A DNA stretch of 64,000 nucleotides, taken from NCBI RefSeq assembly GCF_009905375.1, contig NC_133647.1, forward strand, positions 169,368,275 to 169,432,274, read 5' to 3'. This document shows, piece by piece, positions 47,497-58,482 of this stretch; within the stretch, counting starts at the first letter, position 1; every line of letters starts with the position of its first letter. The DNA comes from Apium graveolens. Lineage: Eukaryota; Streptophyta; Magnoliopsida; Apiales; Apiaceae. The notes below the pieces were generated by a model. It worked only from the letters and a program-made list of their open reading frames with translations. It had not been told where the DNA came from and did not search any database. The translations under genes were made by a program, and so were the position numbers.

Positions 47497-49824
47497 CTAA
47501 TGATTAGGTTTAAGGACCCAGACTTGCTTGGATCCTTTGGCCTTATTAAGTTTGTTAACATTTGCAGCGGATTTAACATCAGAGTTTATGTTAACATTTT
47601 TCTTATCAGAATTTACACTATCAGACTTTGTATCAGAACTTACACTAGAAGGAACAATGCTAACTTTCTTCAAAGAAGGTTTTATATGATCATGATCATA
47701 GTACAAACTATGATATTCCTTACAAGTATAAATGAAATGCCATAAACTACCATAATGAAAACAAGGATTTTGTGGCCTATATCTAACAAACTGACTCTTA
47801 ACTTCTGACTTTGAAGGTAGGGAGTTTATGTTCTTATTTTTCCTGCAAAAAGAAGCCAGATGATTAGAATTTCCACAGTTATGACATATTTTTCTAGGAG
47901 CATTAGGAACAGGCTTATAATTATTACTTTTATTCACACCTTCCTTTCCATTCCTATTTTTCCTAGGTGGATTTACCTTGTTTACATTCTTAATATCTTT
48001 CAGCTTATGCTTAAGTTGCTTCTTTGTCATTAAGCCTATGTTAACTTCAGTTGGCTTATCCTGTTTTGGTTTGTCAGAAGTTAATTTCTCTTTAACTTCT
48101 GATTTATAAATATCAGATTTTACAGCTACAAACTTAACAGGATTTACCTTAGGCTTTTGTTTAACAACTACAGGCTCAATTTCTATAGTTCCCTTATCAT
48201 TCTTATCATCTCCATAACCTAAGCCTTCTTTCCAGTTTCCACTACTTAACAAATTCTAAGTTGTTCTTCCAGAGTTAGTCCAAGTCCTGATAATCTCTCT
48301 TTCCTTTTCTAACTCAGTTTTTAGAGATTCATTTATTTTAAGTATTTCATCCCTAACATAAAAGGCATCATCTCTATCTTTCTGAGTTTGATGAAACATG
48401 ACTAACTCTTTTTCAAAATAATCATTCCTCTTCTTATAAGTAATATTTTCAGAAGTTAATCTTTCACATGTTAAAGTTTGATCTCTATAACTAATGAACA
48501 TGGTTTTAAGATATCTTTTCAACTCATTAATATCATCAGTATGAAAGGCATAAGTAGTTTGAGGTACCTTTAACTCAGCAACATCAAAACTACTATCAGC
48601 GTTTGCCATCAAGGCATAGTTCACCTCACTTTCAGAATCTGAAGTGTCTGTCCAGCTTTTCTTATTTGTGACAAGAGCATTGCCTTTGTCACTCCTTACT
48701 TTCTTGCAATCAGGAAATATGTGGCCTTTCTCGCCACAGTTGTAGCATTTGACATTTGTGTAATCTCCTCTGTCAGACTTTCCTCCTTTGCCTTCAGATT
48801 TTCTGAAACTCTTCTTATCAGAACTTGCACCTTTCATGGAAAATTTCTTTCCTTTTATGAATTTCCTGTATGCAATCCTTGTGATTCCTTTCACCATAAG
48901 AGTACACGGCTTCATCATCTCTTCATCAGGATCCATCTCAGGTAAGCTTTCAGTTTCAGAGTCATCATCAATATCAGAACTTGATGATTCAGTATCAGAC
49001 TTTGTGATGAGAGCTTTTCCCTTGCCTTTCCTTGAGGCAGCTGCTTTGGGGGATTCCTCCTCAGCCTTAAGAGCAACTGTCCTTGACTTTCTTCCTTTTC
49101 TCTTGTTTCTTTGTTCCATCTCAAGTTCATGAGTCTTGAGCATCCCATAAATTTCATCAATAGTTGTTTCTTCAAGATTATAGTTGTCTCTTATAGTGGT
49201 GACCTTCAAATCCCAACTTTCAGGAAGTGCTAACATGAATTTAAGATTTGAATCCTCAAGATCATATTCCTTGTAAACTAGTGATAAATCATTCAAGAGT
49301 TTGACAAATCTGTCATATAAACCAGTTAATGACTCATCAGGCTTTGAGTCAAAGTGCTCATACTCTTGAGTGAGTATAGTCTTCCTGTTCTTCCTAATTG
49401 AATCGGTTCCCTGGCATCTTGTATCCAAAGTATCCCATATCTCCTTTGCAGTCTTGCAGTTGATTACCCTGTTTGACATTACATTATCAATGGCACTATG
49501 CAGCAAATGTCGTACCTTAGCATCCTTAGCAATTGATGAGATATCTTCAGCAGTGTAATCACTCTTCTCCTTTGGTACAGACTTTGCTGGTTCACCTGCA
49601 ACTACAACATAGAGTTTGGTTGGCTTGTGTGGTCCTTCATTGATTCTTTAAAGGAATTCTGGATCAGTAGCTTCCAGAAACATAGACATCCTCACCTTCC
49701 ATATGGAATATTCAGATGGTTTCAGTATGGGAACTCTAATAGTCTCATATCGACTATGGATTTGAGTCTTTGGAGGTTCTTCAGTTTTGTTGGGCTTAGT
49801 TGGAGTTTGTTCTTCTTCAGACAT
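47497..49824 (-). pseudogene. M2 gag with zinc knuckles
   Basis: The start is ATG 49824-49822. A stop lies near 49650 in place of a lysine-like codon, then 416 codons are open (49506-48256): UBN2 gag with HSAIDNVMSNRVINCKTAKE and an intact first knuckle CYNCGEKGHIFPDC. After TAG 48256 the same frame continues to 47497 with a second knuckle CHNCGNSNHLASFC and a third degraded to CFHYGSLWHFIYTC (second Cys is Tyr). It ends KQVWVLKPNH, TAG. Five codons later, past an in-frame TGA, pol begins. Apart from two internal stops this gag is well preserved. Confidence 0.87.
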
Positions 49825-49866
49825 GATTGTTTTCGGATCTTAAACTGTTTGTGTGTTAACAGATCT

Positions 49867-49878
49867 GCTCTGATACCA
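49867..49878 (-). other. Primer-binding site of M2
   Basis: TGGTATCAGAGC on the minus strand, two bases from the 5' LTR. Identical to that of M1. Confidence 0.9.
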
Positions 49879-49880
49879 CT

Positions 49881-50474
49881 TGTTAGGTCACACACACTGT
49901 AGAAGGGGGTTGAATACAGTGTTTATCACAATCAAATCGAATTAAAGAACACAAGTAACAGAAAACAAGCTTTATTAAACTCTGTTATAATATGGAACTG
50001 TCCCCTCTCAGTGATGAACAAATTATCACGAGAGCTGCTAGGGTTACAATAAAAATAACTTCGATTATGATAACACATATAGTGTAAACCCTATGTCTGT
50101 GTTTATATACTACACAGTTACAAGATAATCGCTAATTGATATTGAATATGATTCTGTATCCTAAAATATATCAACTAGTTATCTTTACTTCCAAGTATTC
50201 TATTCTTCATAGAATTCCTTCTTCATGCATATCTCTTCTTGTGTTTGTCTTGATCTTCTTTCCTTTCAATCAGCCGCCTTCCTTATCTGAAAGTCTCCTT
50301 AAGTCCTGATATTATCTTCTGATAAATCTCCTGATAACTTAAGTTCTGACAACTTAAGTTCTGACTTCAGTATAAATGCTGATTTCCAGTTAAGTACTGA
50401 TTTGCCTAGTTAAGTAAGATCTGAAAACTAAACACAAATCATATTAGTAATGACATTATCAAATATATCTAACA
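49881..50474 (-). repeat. 5' LTR of M2
   Basis: Same ends as 38398-38978. It carries the duplicated 'acttaagttctgac' unit that the other LTR lacks. It is followed by the CGTCG duplication at 50475-50479, where P resumes. Confidence 0.95.
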
Positions 50475-52306
50475 CGTCGGGAGATAACCAGCTTCATCCG
50501 TCGGTACTCAAAATTCACTATCCGTCGGGTCATCAAAAGAAGCTGAAAGTCAGAATAGATCACTTACAAAAAGTTCCCCTTTCTCAAATCATAGATTCAC
50601 AAACTCAGGGGGAGTTTCTAACAATCAAAACTCAATCATACATCAAGACAACAATGAGGCCTCTTCATCTAGAGCTAATCTACCTCAACAAAGGAAATGT
50701 ACAAAGGATCACCCCTTTGAGCTCATCATTGGTGATGTTTCTTCTAGAGTTCAAACAAGGAGAGCAACTCAAGAAGAATGTCTATATAGCAGTTTCCTAT
50801 CTAAGGAAGAACCAAAAAAAGATAGAAGAAGCTTTGTTAGATCCTGATTGGATTTTAGCTATGCAGGAAGAGCTAAACCAATTTGAAATGAACAAAGTTT
50901 GGAAGCTGGTACCTAAGCCTAAAGGAAAGAATCCAATAGACACCAAATGGGTATTCAGAAACAAGATGGATGATAATGGCATAGTAGTCAGGAACAAAGC
51001 TAAATTGGTTGTTAAGGGCTATTGTCAATAAGAAGGAATAGATTTTGATGAAACCTTTGCTCCTGTTGCAAGACTTGAAGCCATCAGAATTTTCTTAGCC
51101 TATGCAGCCCATGCCAATTTCAAAGTCTATCAAATGGATGTCAACAGTGCCTTTCTAAATGGAAATTTGGAGGAGGAAGTCTATGTCAGTCAGCCTCCTG
51201 GTTTTGAAGATCCAAATCTACTGGATCATGTATACTATCTTTTGAAAGCACTCTATGGATTGAAGCAAGCACCTAGAGTCTGGTATGACACTTTGTCAAA
51301 GTTTCTTTTAGAGAATCACTTCACTAGAGGTACTGTAGACAAAAATTTATTCTTTAGAAATGTTAATGGTTCTAGCATACTTGTTCAAATTTATGTAGAT
51401 CACATTATTTTTGGCTCTACAGATGAAAAACTTTGCAAAAAGTTTGCCAAATTGATGCAAAGTAAGTATGAAATGAGCATGATGGGAGAACTGACTTACT
51501 TTCTTAGTTTTCAAGTTAAGCAAGTTAGTGATGGAGTATTCATTAGTCAAACTAAATACATTAATGATCTTTTAAAGAAGTTTGATCTAATGGATTGCAT
51601 ATCTGCAAAAACTCCCATAGCCACTGCAACTAAGCTTGGATTAAACATTACTGAAAAGTCTGTGGATATTTCAAGTTATAGGGGCATGGTTAGCTCACTT
51701 CTGTACTTAACAGCTAGTAGGCCAGATATAATGTTTGCTACATATCTTTGTGCCAGATTTCAGACTGATCGTAGAGAAGCTCACTTAGTAGCTATTAAGA
51801 GAATTTTCAGAGCTAGAATCTCTAGGGTACTAAATGCCAAGTTTTGGTGTTCAAATGCAGAGTATGCAGGTTGTAGAATTGATAGAAAAAGTACAACAGG
51901 AACCTGTCATTTTCTAGGAAACAAGCTTGTGTCCTGGTTTAGTAAAAAGCAAAACTCAGTTTCTACTTCTACAGCTGAAGCTGAATATATTGCTGCTGAC
52001 AGTTGCTGTGCACAAATTTTGTGGATGAGAAACCAATTGCTAGACTATGGTCTGCAAGTGGAAAGGATTCCTATTTTCTGTGATAACACAAGTGCAATTG
52101 TCATCACTGAAAATCCAGTACAACATTCAAGAACAAAGCACATAGACATCAAGTACCACTTCATAAGGGAACATGTAATGAATGGTACTGTGGAACTATA
52201 TTTTGTTCAAAGTAAAAAACAGCTTGCAGATATATTTACCAAGCCACTAGATGAATCCACCTTTTCAAGGTTGGTAATTGAGTTAGGTATGCTTAATTTT
52301 TCTTAA
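50475..52306 (+). pseudogene. P pol, second part: RT and RNase H
   Basis: P resumes within its motif-rich linker (repeated SSVG/LSVG codons). RT begins ALLDPDWILAMQEELNQFE and WVFRNKMDDNG; TAA at 51029 follows KGYCQ; then [15 protein letters not shown] and [11 protein letters not shown]. The catalytic box is IYVDHIIFG: the second Asp of YVDD is His (CAC). RNase H shows CSNAEYAGC where YSDADYAGC is usual, so a catalytic Asp is changed too. [10 protein letters not shown] and [13 protein letters not shown] are normal. It ends [14 protein letters not shown] at 52304. It lies in one frame apart from the stops and is inactive by the catalytic changes alone. Confidence 0.88.
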
Positions 52307-52399
52307 ACCTTTTCAGATAATTTGCAAGTTGTAATGCAGCCAGAAATTTAATTAATTTTTCAGTCTTGGATGAAATTTTGGCTAAGTCAAAATTTACAT

Positions 52400-52524
52400 C
52401 TCGATGGATGATCATTATCCATCGAGTTTGATCATCCGTCGGTATACAATTTGTTAATAAAATCAATTATTTTTCTGGAATATTTTATGTCTCGACGGAT
52501 AACTGATTTATCATCATCCGTCGA
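52400..52524 (+). repeat. Two hairpins of the P motif between pol and aORF
   Basis: CTCGATGGAT / ATCCATCGAG (52400-52426) are perfect 10-base arms with a 7-base loop. TCGACGGAT / ATCCGTCGA (52492-52524) are perfect 9-base arms. A single CATCCGTCGG lies between (about 52434). The area is non-coding. Confidence 0.88.
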
Positions 52525-52830
52525 ATTGTCTTATTCTTAGCCGTTGATTCTCTGAACATTATCCATCGAGTATACTTACAGTTTGTAAGCATAACACGAC
52601 GGAAAATTGATGGAATTTTTAGTTTATTTTTTTAAACAGCTACTTTGGGCAATTCTTATTGGTTACTTTATTTTACTTTATTACTTTTGTCAGTTATTTT
52701 TGAGATAGTATAAAAGCTTTATTCATTTTCACTGCTTTTCTTTTATCATTCTGAAATCATCTGCTCTAACTTCTCTCTTTCTCAAAAGCAATTATCATCT
52801 CTCTATCTCTGCAATTTTCACTCTCTAACA

Positions 52831-55800
52831 ATGGCACCAATCGTCAAGATCATGTCTCAAACTGGATTCATCTATGAGAAGAACAACTTCACGGCTCTAG
52901 TGAACAAGGGGATTCAGCAGTCTGGAGACTACCACAAAATGATGGATTTTGTGAAGAACTGCAAACTCAACTATGCCATGCTGGAATCACCCACCATTTA
53001 CTGTGAGGTTCTTGAAGAAATGTGGATGACTACAACATACAACTCAACTGATAAGGCTATCACTTTCACTATTAAAGGTAAGGAATTCTGTGTTAATAGT
53101 GATATTGTTAAAGCATGCTTCAAGTTTCCTGATAATACTATCACTACTCCTCACACAGATACTGATATTGTTAATATGCTTAATTCCATGGGCTATGCAC
53201 TCTCTACTTCTAAATTAAGTGAAATTAGAAGGTTGGGTCTTAGGAAAAAATAGAGTTATCTGTGTGATGTAGTCACTAAAGTATTTTCTAGTAAAATTAG
53301 CAATTTTGATTCAGTTAATATCTCTATGCTTAACATGCTTTACATGCTAGTAACTGATAAATTTTTCAACTTTAGTGATCTAGTCATATTTGAGTTGGGG
53401 TTTAAGTTAGGGGAGCTGAATAAGAGGGGTAAAAATGTTTATTATGCTAGATTTTTAATGATGCTTGTTAACCACCTCTCTGAGGATATTGTACTTGAGA
53501 ACCCAACCAACAAATTAGATTGTTGGGTTCAAGAAAGGAGAATCATTGTAGATTTAAACAGAGCAAACCATCATAAAAAGGTGCCACTCTTCTACTTCCC
53601 AGTAATGGAAGCACCTCAGGTAAGTGAGGTAATTTCCACTGTCTCTACTCTTCCAACCTCACAAACTTCTTTGCATTCTAGTATAACTATGGAAACTGTG
53701 TCATTGACACAACAGTTGCCTACCCAAGCTACCAAATCCAAAATTTCAAAAATAAAGACAAAGAAAGCCCCCTCTGGTGTCTCTCAAAGGGTGCCAGTTG
53801 TAAAATCCACCAAACCTAAAGAGGGGAGTGTGAAGGTGGGTAAGAAAGGTGAGGGACAGGGTGAACATCAAAGAAACCCTAAGGATAAGGTTGGAGAGGT
53901 GAGTGTTTCCCATCCTAGCCACACTACAGTTTCCCAACAAACTACAGTGCTTAATAAGGATATCAGCTTATTACTGGTTTCATCCTCCCAAAAGGATGTT
54001 ACCATTGAAACAAGCTCTCAGCCAAGAGCACAGGCCAAAAGGGTAAGGGACACAAGCTCACCCCAAACTTACACTAGAAAGAAGAAATCAACGACCCTTG
54101 GGGATGCACAGGGTTCACACACTGTGCAAAATGGTGCTAAAGACATAGTCACTGCACCTTCTCAAAGTCAGGTTGATGTGGCTCCAATAAATGTGGAGTC
54201 ACAGCCAAAATCTTTAATAATAGAAGCACCTGAAACACCAAATTCTCCCACACACTCTTTGGATGTTGACATGATAAACACATCACTTCTAAATTCTCCA
54301 TCTTTAACTCTTATGGAGAAGCCAAAAATCCAAGCAAGTGAGCATCATCTTCTAGATGATTTGTTGGCTCACTTGCCATTTCTTTCTGAGACTGTTGAGA
54401 CATCTGTGCCTAAATTTTCATCAATCTGCACAGAGTCCACAATAGTCTCCACTCCAAACTCATTTATTTCTACTCTCTCGATGGATATTATTCATCCATC
54501 GAGTAGTGATTGTATCCCGATGGATGTGCCTAACAGCAGTCATCCGTCGATTAGCCAAATTACTACCCCGATGGATATCTCTTATCTGTCGACTATCTCT
54601 GCACAACTTCAAATCTCTTCAATTCTTACAAGTGCAGACGACTTAGTAGTAGTGCAATCACTACTAGGACTGAGCGAAGAGAATGAAATGAGTGAGAGTC
54701 TGGGTTGCTCCCAGGAAAAAAGAGAGGAAAAGAGTGAACCTATGCAGTCCATTTCTTCAGGACTGGCAAAAGTGAGTGTGAGGAGTCCCACCTTAGATGG
54801 TGAAGGTGAGGGTGTGAGGGTGGGGAGCCAAGGTGAGACCTTGATGCAACAAAAGAGAGATCATGAGAGAAATGCAGGTACATGAGTGATAAGGATGGAA
54901 ACCATTGCAAGTGAGTCAATGAATGTCAATGATGCAGAAAAGGAAAGGCTATTTCAGCAAGAATATCAAGCTGTTATAGATTCTATTTTCCTGGATGCTG
55001 AGACATTTACTCACCCTGTGACAGCTTACCAAACTCTAGTTGTATAGGGCAATGAGGAGGCTGAAAGATTGCTGAACTTGGTGCATACTACACAATCTTT
55101 ACAGAGAGCAAAGGATGCCATCACTGCTATGCCTTCCAACATTGGCAGTGATTTTGAACTGGATGAAAATTCTTTTGGGGATGCTGGTGGGGATGATGAG
55201 GAAGACAACATGAGCATAGGGGGAGATGCAGATGTTCCTGCCTGGATACTAACAAAAGAATGCTCCTACTCACATCTCCAATCAACACTATTCAAGCTAA
55301 TTCATGACACCCAAACAGCCATTCAGGAATCTTCTAATGCCAGCATAAAGAAGCTACTCACATCACATCTTGAAGCACTCCAGCTGCATATAATTCAAGC
55401 CCTCCAACACAGTCAGAGTGTGGATGCAATCAAGCAAGAAATTTCTGAAGTAAAGAAGGATGTCATAGAAAGGTTGGATACTAGACTTCCTGCTACCACC
55501 ATGATTGAAATAGTTCAAAAACTAAGGAATGAGGCTGATCTCAATAGGAAAGTTGAGGCCATGAACTCAAGATTATCTGCTGTAGAGAAGTCAATGGCCA
55601 AGATACTTAACAATCAAGAAACTCAAACTACACTACTCCAACAGTTGGTGGCTGCTCAACTCCCTCCCACACAACTTGATGATAACAAAAAGGGGGAGAA
55701 AGGCTCAAGTGGGGGGGGGGAAACAACTCAACATTCAAGTTAGCAAAGTAATTGTGCCTACAATTGCTTTCACTAAGCCACCAACTAAAGATAGCATTGA

Positions 55801-57191
55801 TCTAATAAATGAAGCAACAACAACTTTGAGTGCAGCTGAGAAGAAGCAGTTGAGTCCAATCAACTGGGAGAAAATTGATGAGGATATTCAAAAGAAATTT
55901 GTTCTAGCAAAGAAATCAGAAAAATTAGCCATTCATCACTCTCAAGTCAGGCAAATCTCTGTGAATGATATGAACATGAACTATCTGGAAAGAGGCCAGA
56001 CATCCTGCATCAAATCTCCAAAGGCAGATCTAATCATGAAGCCAAAGGTGAACTACCCAAAGTCTTCACTCAAGAACCCTTTGGACATAGTGTATAAGAC
56101 ACCAAAGCCTGATGAGAAGAAACTGTTGTCAAGATCTATTGCATTCTACAAGGATCCAGCTGATTCAGTATTGAAAAGGAGAATTGTCAAAGTTTTCAGA
56201 ATTGGTAAGGAAATTTGTGTGGTAGCTGGACACCCTCAATTTGCTGAAGCAAAAAGAGAAGAAAAGGCAAGATTGAAGTAAGAAAAGAAGCAAGCTGCTC
56301 TAGATGCTAAAAAGGTCAAACAAAAGAAGGAGCAAGCTGCTATCTAGGCCAAGTTGCAAGCTGGTGAAACCCACAGAACAAATTCCTGAACAACCATCTG
56401 AAACCACTGAATCTAAAGATCAGAAAATGCAAGAAGCACCTCAACAAAAAAGAAAATTCAGATACAAGCTTCCCTCTAATAGAAAATTGGATTTCAGTAA
56501 TGAGGAGATGGAAGACTACTTTCCTAAAAAGTCTACATCTGCAACAACTCAAACATCCATGTCCTCTGTGGCACATGAAGAATTCAAGATAGATCCATCC
56601 AAGAATTTTCATGGTGAACCTATCATTCCAAAGGATGAGCCAATAGACTGAGATAGTCTACCGATTCCTGAACTCAATCTACCTCATTTCATGAAGCTAA
56701 AGAAGACAAAGACAAGAGCTGTTAAGAAAGTGAAGCCCTCAACTCTCAGATCCAAGTCCCTAACCAAAACTCAAACCAAGGTCAACAAAGGAGATATCAT
56801 GAACATCTGTGACATCAAGGAATTCTCTGATCTAAACCTCTATCTAGATGAACTGGAAGAAGTTAGAGGGATTGATGCTTACAGGAATCTACCTGAAAGG
56901 TTAGTATTCAAGTATAAGGGAGGAAAAAAGATATCATGGCCACTTTACAGGATTCATCAAGAGCGCCATTCTGTACTGATAAAAGTTTATTCATCCTTCA
57001 AGAAGAACTTTGGATTCAATGTGACAGCTAGAAGACTAGTTCTAAAGAAGATTGAAGAACTGAGGAGTATTAGAGCCAAAGATGCACTCCCAAAGACCTT
57101 AACTATTTCTTACACAGGGAGTAGAGTGCATCTAAGGCCCCACTGGCTGATGGAATTCATGGATGATAAGGGAGTTAAAAGATTCTTCTGA
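52831..57191 (+). pseudogene. P extra ORF (aORF) downstream of pol
   Basis: ATG 52831 opens a very long coding region. One frame holds 52831-55743, broken by TAG 53251 (a Trp position in M2), TGA 54883 and TAG 55045. A run of nine G (about 55713) then shifts the frame; 55676-56281 and, after TAA, 56304-56651 and 56691-57191 continue. The N-terminal 140 residues resemble the M2 aORF: DFVKNCKLNYAML, NSDIVKACFKFP, MLNSMGYALSTSKLSEIRR, FSSKISNFD. Then comes a S/T/P/Q-rich linker containing P-motif repeats, a helical acidic part (55069-55640), and a basic C-terminal region. No signal peptide or clear membrane helix. Function unknown. Confidence 0.7.
54477..54600 (+). repeat. P-motif cluster inside the aORF
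   Basis: Begins with a perfect hairpin CTCGATGGAT / ATCCATCGAG (54477-54503). It is followed by CCCGATGGATG, CATCCGTCGAT, CCCCGATGGATA and CTGTCGAC within 100 bases. In the reading frame these give repeated S-M-D, P-M-D and H-P-S peptides. Confidence 0.85.
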
Positions 57192-57562
57192 TTAGAGGAC
57201 CAGTTGAGCATCTCTGGCAATGAGACTCTTCTGGAAATGCAAGAAATGCTGGATCTTTCAGAATCTGATGAACTTGAATTCCACATACGCTCCAAAATCA
57301 GATAGAAGAAAATAACAGGAAGCTTGGGAAGAAATCTAGACAATCAAGGAAATAGATCAATCTGCTCAGACTAGAGGAGCACCTTGAAAATGATTGTGAG
57401 CAAATCCTTGTACACTTTGTCTTGTAAATTTTTCAGTAAATTATGCATCACCTTTCAGTTTTATCTACTACTTTTTAAATCTGTATTTTTAGAGTGTTTT
57501 GTTATCATCAAGTTACTCTTAATTTATGGCTATAATTCTAGTAGACATAAATTGGAGGAGAT
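57192..57562 (+). other. 3' untranslated part and polypurine tract of P
   Basis: After the last aORF stop the sequence is non-coding. The purine-rich TTGGAGGAGAT at 57552-57562 abuts the 3' LTR and is the likely polypurine tract. Confidence 0.65.
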
Positions 57563-58389
57563 TGTTGGGAATATGTTGTACACTTGATGATTTCATTAAC
57601 AAAACACCTTAGTAGATTCAACTTAGTGAAAAATGTAGCACTCGACGGATAATCAGGTATAGTCCCGACGGATGACTCAATATAGTCCCGACGGATGATA
57701 ATTTGACATCCATCGAGTGAGTAGCTTATGTAATAATAAGTCATGTAGCACATATCTGTAAACACCTTTGTATAGATTCAGTAGTAGCATATAAGTCATG
57801 TTGAGTTTAACTAGATATGCAGAATAGGTTGATTAATTGTAAATATAAGATGTCTTGTAATTCTGCATAACTGAAATGAAGTCAAGTGTCAAATAGCTAC
57901 CCGACGGATGATCAACAAAGCCACCGACGGATGATCAACAAAGCCACCGATGGATGATCAACAAGGCAACCCGACGGATAATAATCATGTACCCGACGAA
58001 TGATCAATTCAAACATCCGTTGACAGTGACAACACAGTCACATGCGTCGAGTGTTTGCAAAAGGAATGTGGCAGCCTATTCAACTGGGTTTTTGAGAACA
58101 AAGAAGCATTGCCATTTCCATGCTATTATGAAGATATTTAAAGATGCTGGAATAGAGTAATGAAGCAGCATAGTATTAGACTTGATAGGTTTTGTTTTAT
58201 TATCTTGTCTTATTACTATGTAATCTTGGTGATATATAAACCAAGATTAGCAAGTAGAACAACAAGAAGACTAAGCAAATACATTTCTCAGATAAACAAT
58301 TGTAAGCTGTATCCTTTAACATTTCTCTGTAAGTTTAGTTGTTCTTATTTGTAAGCAGTTGTGAGCTATTCAAGCTTCACAGGGTTCTC

Positions 58390-58424
<35 letters not shown>
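57563..58424 (+). repeat. 3' LTR of P, broken in its (TA)n tract
   Basis: It starts TGTTGGGAATATG and matches the 5' LTR to 'gggttctctcgatatata' (58394). The 5' LTR then goes on through TA-rich sequence to GGTGGATACATTC and 215 more bases. Here instead a pure (TA)n tract runs to 58424, followed by foreign sequence. It has three 23-bp CCGACGGATGATCAACAAAG units (57901-57969) against two in the 5' LTR. Confidence 0.9.

Positions 58425-58437
<13 letters not shown>
58425..58437. repeat. (GA)n at the pararetrovirus/P junction
   Basis: The (TA)n tract of the P LTR (58393-58424) passes directly into AGAGAGAGAGAG and then unique sequence. The exact junction cannot be placed within the repeats. Confidence 0.6.
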
Positions 58438-58468
58438 AACAATAGGCAACAATATTACAACTCCCTTA

Positions 58469-58482
58469 TGGCTCTGATACCA
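58469..58482 (-). other. Pararetrovirus primer-binding site
   Basis: TGGTATCAGAGCCA on the minus strand: 14 bases complementary to the 3' end of plant initiator tRNA-Met. Caulimoviruses number their genomes from this site. Here it lies about 330 nt downstream of the TATA box, and P, not viral coding sequence, follows it. Confidence 0.75.

Larger units (their letters stand above)
38398..50474 (-). mobile_element. M2: Sirevirus-like Ty1/copia element nested inside P
   Basis: The 12,077-bp element has both LTRs (38398-38978 and 49881-50474), a primer site, a polypurine tract and the exact 5-bp duplication CGTCG (38393-38397 and 50475-50479). Order on the minus strand: gag, protease, integrase, RT, RNase H remnant, a 1.5-kb spacer, an extra ORF region, 3' LTR. 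By eye its LTRs differ at about 20 bases plus two indels over some 580 bp, about 96 percent identical. It is of the same family as M1. It has stops, and a deletion across the RT/RNase H boundary, so it is not autonomous. Confidence 0.95.
33379..58424 (+). mobile_element. P: Sirevirus-like Ty1/copia element, split by M2 and ended by a pararetrovirus insertion
   Basis: Order: 5' LTR (33379-34431), primer site, gag, protease-integrase, then M2 at 38398-50474, then RT-RNase H, a long extra ORF region, polypurine tract and 3' LTR (from 57563). Without M2 its own sequence is about 13 kb, long for Copia but usual for Sireviruses with an extra ORF. RT wording such as [21 protein letters not shown] supports the Sirevirus lineage. 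Many stops make it defective. The 3' LTR breaks off in its (TA)n tract, so the target duplication cannot be checked. Confidence 0.92.
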
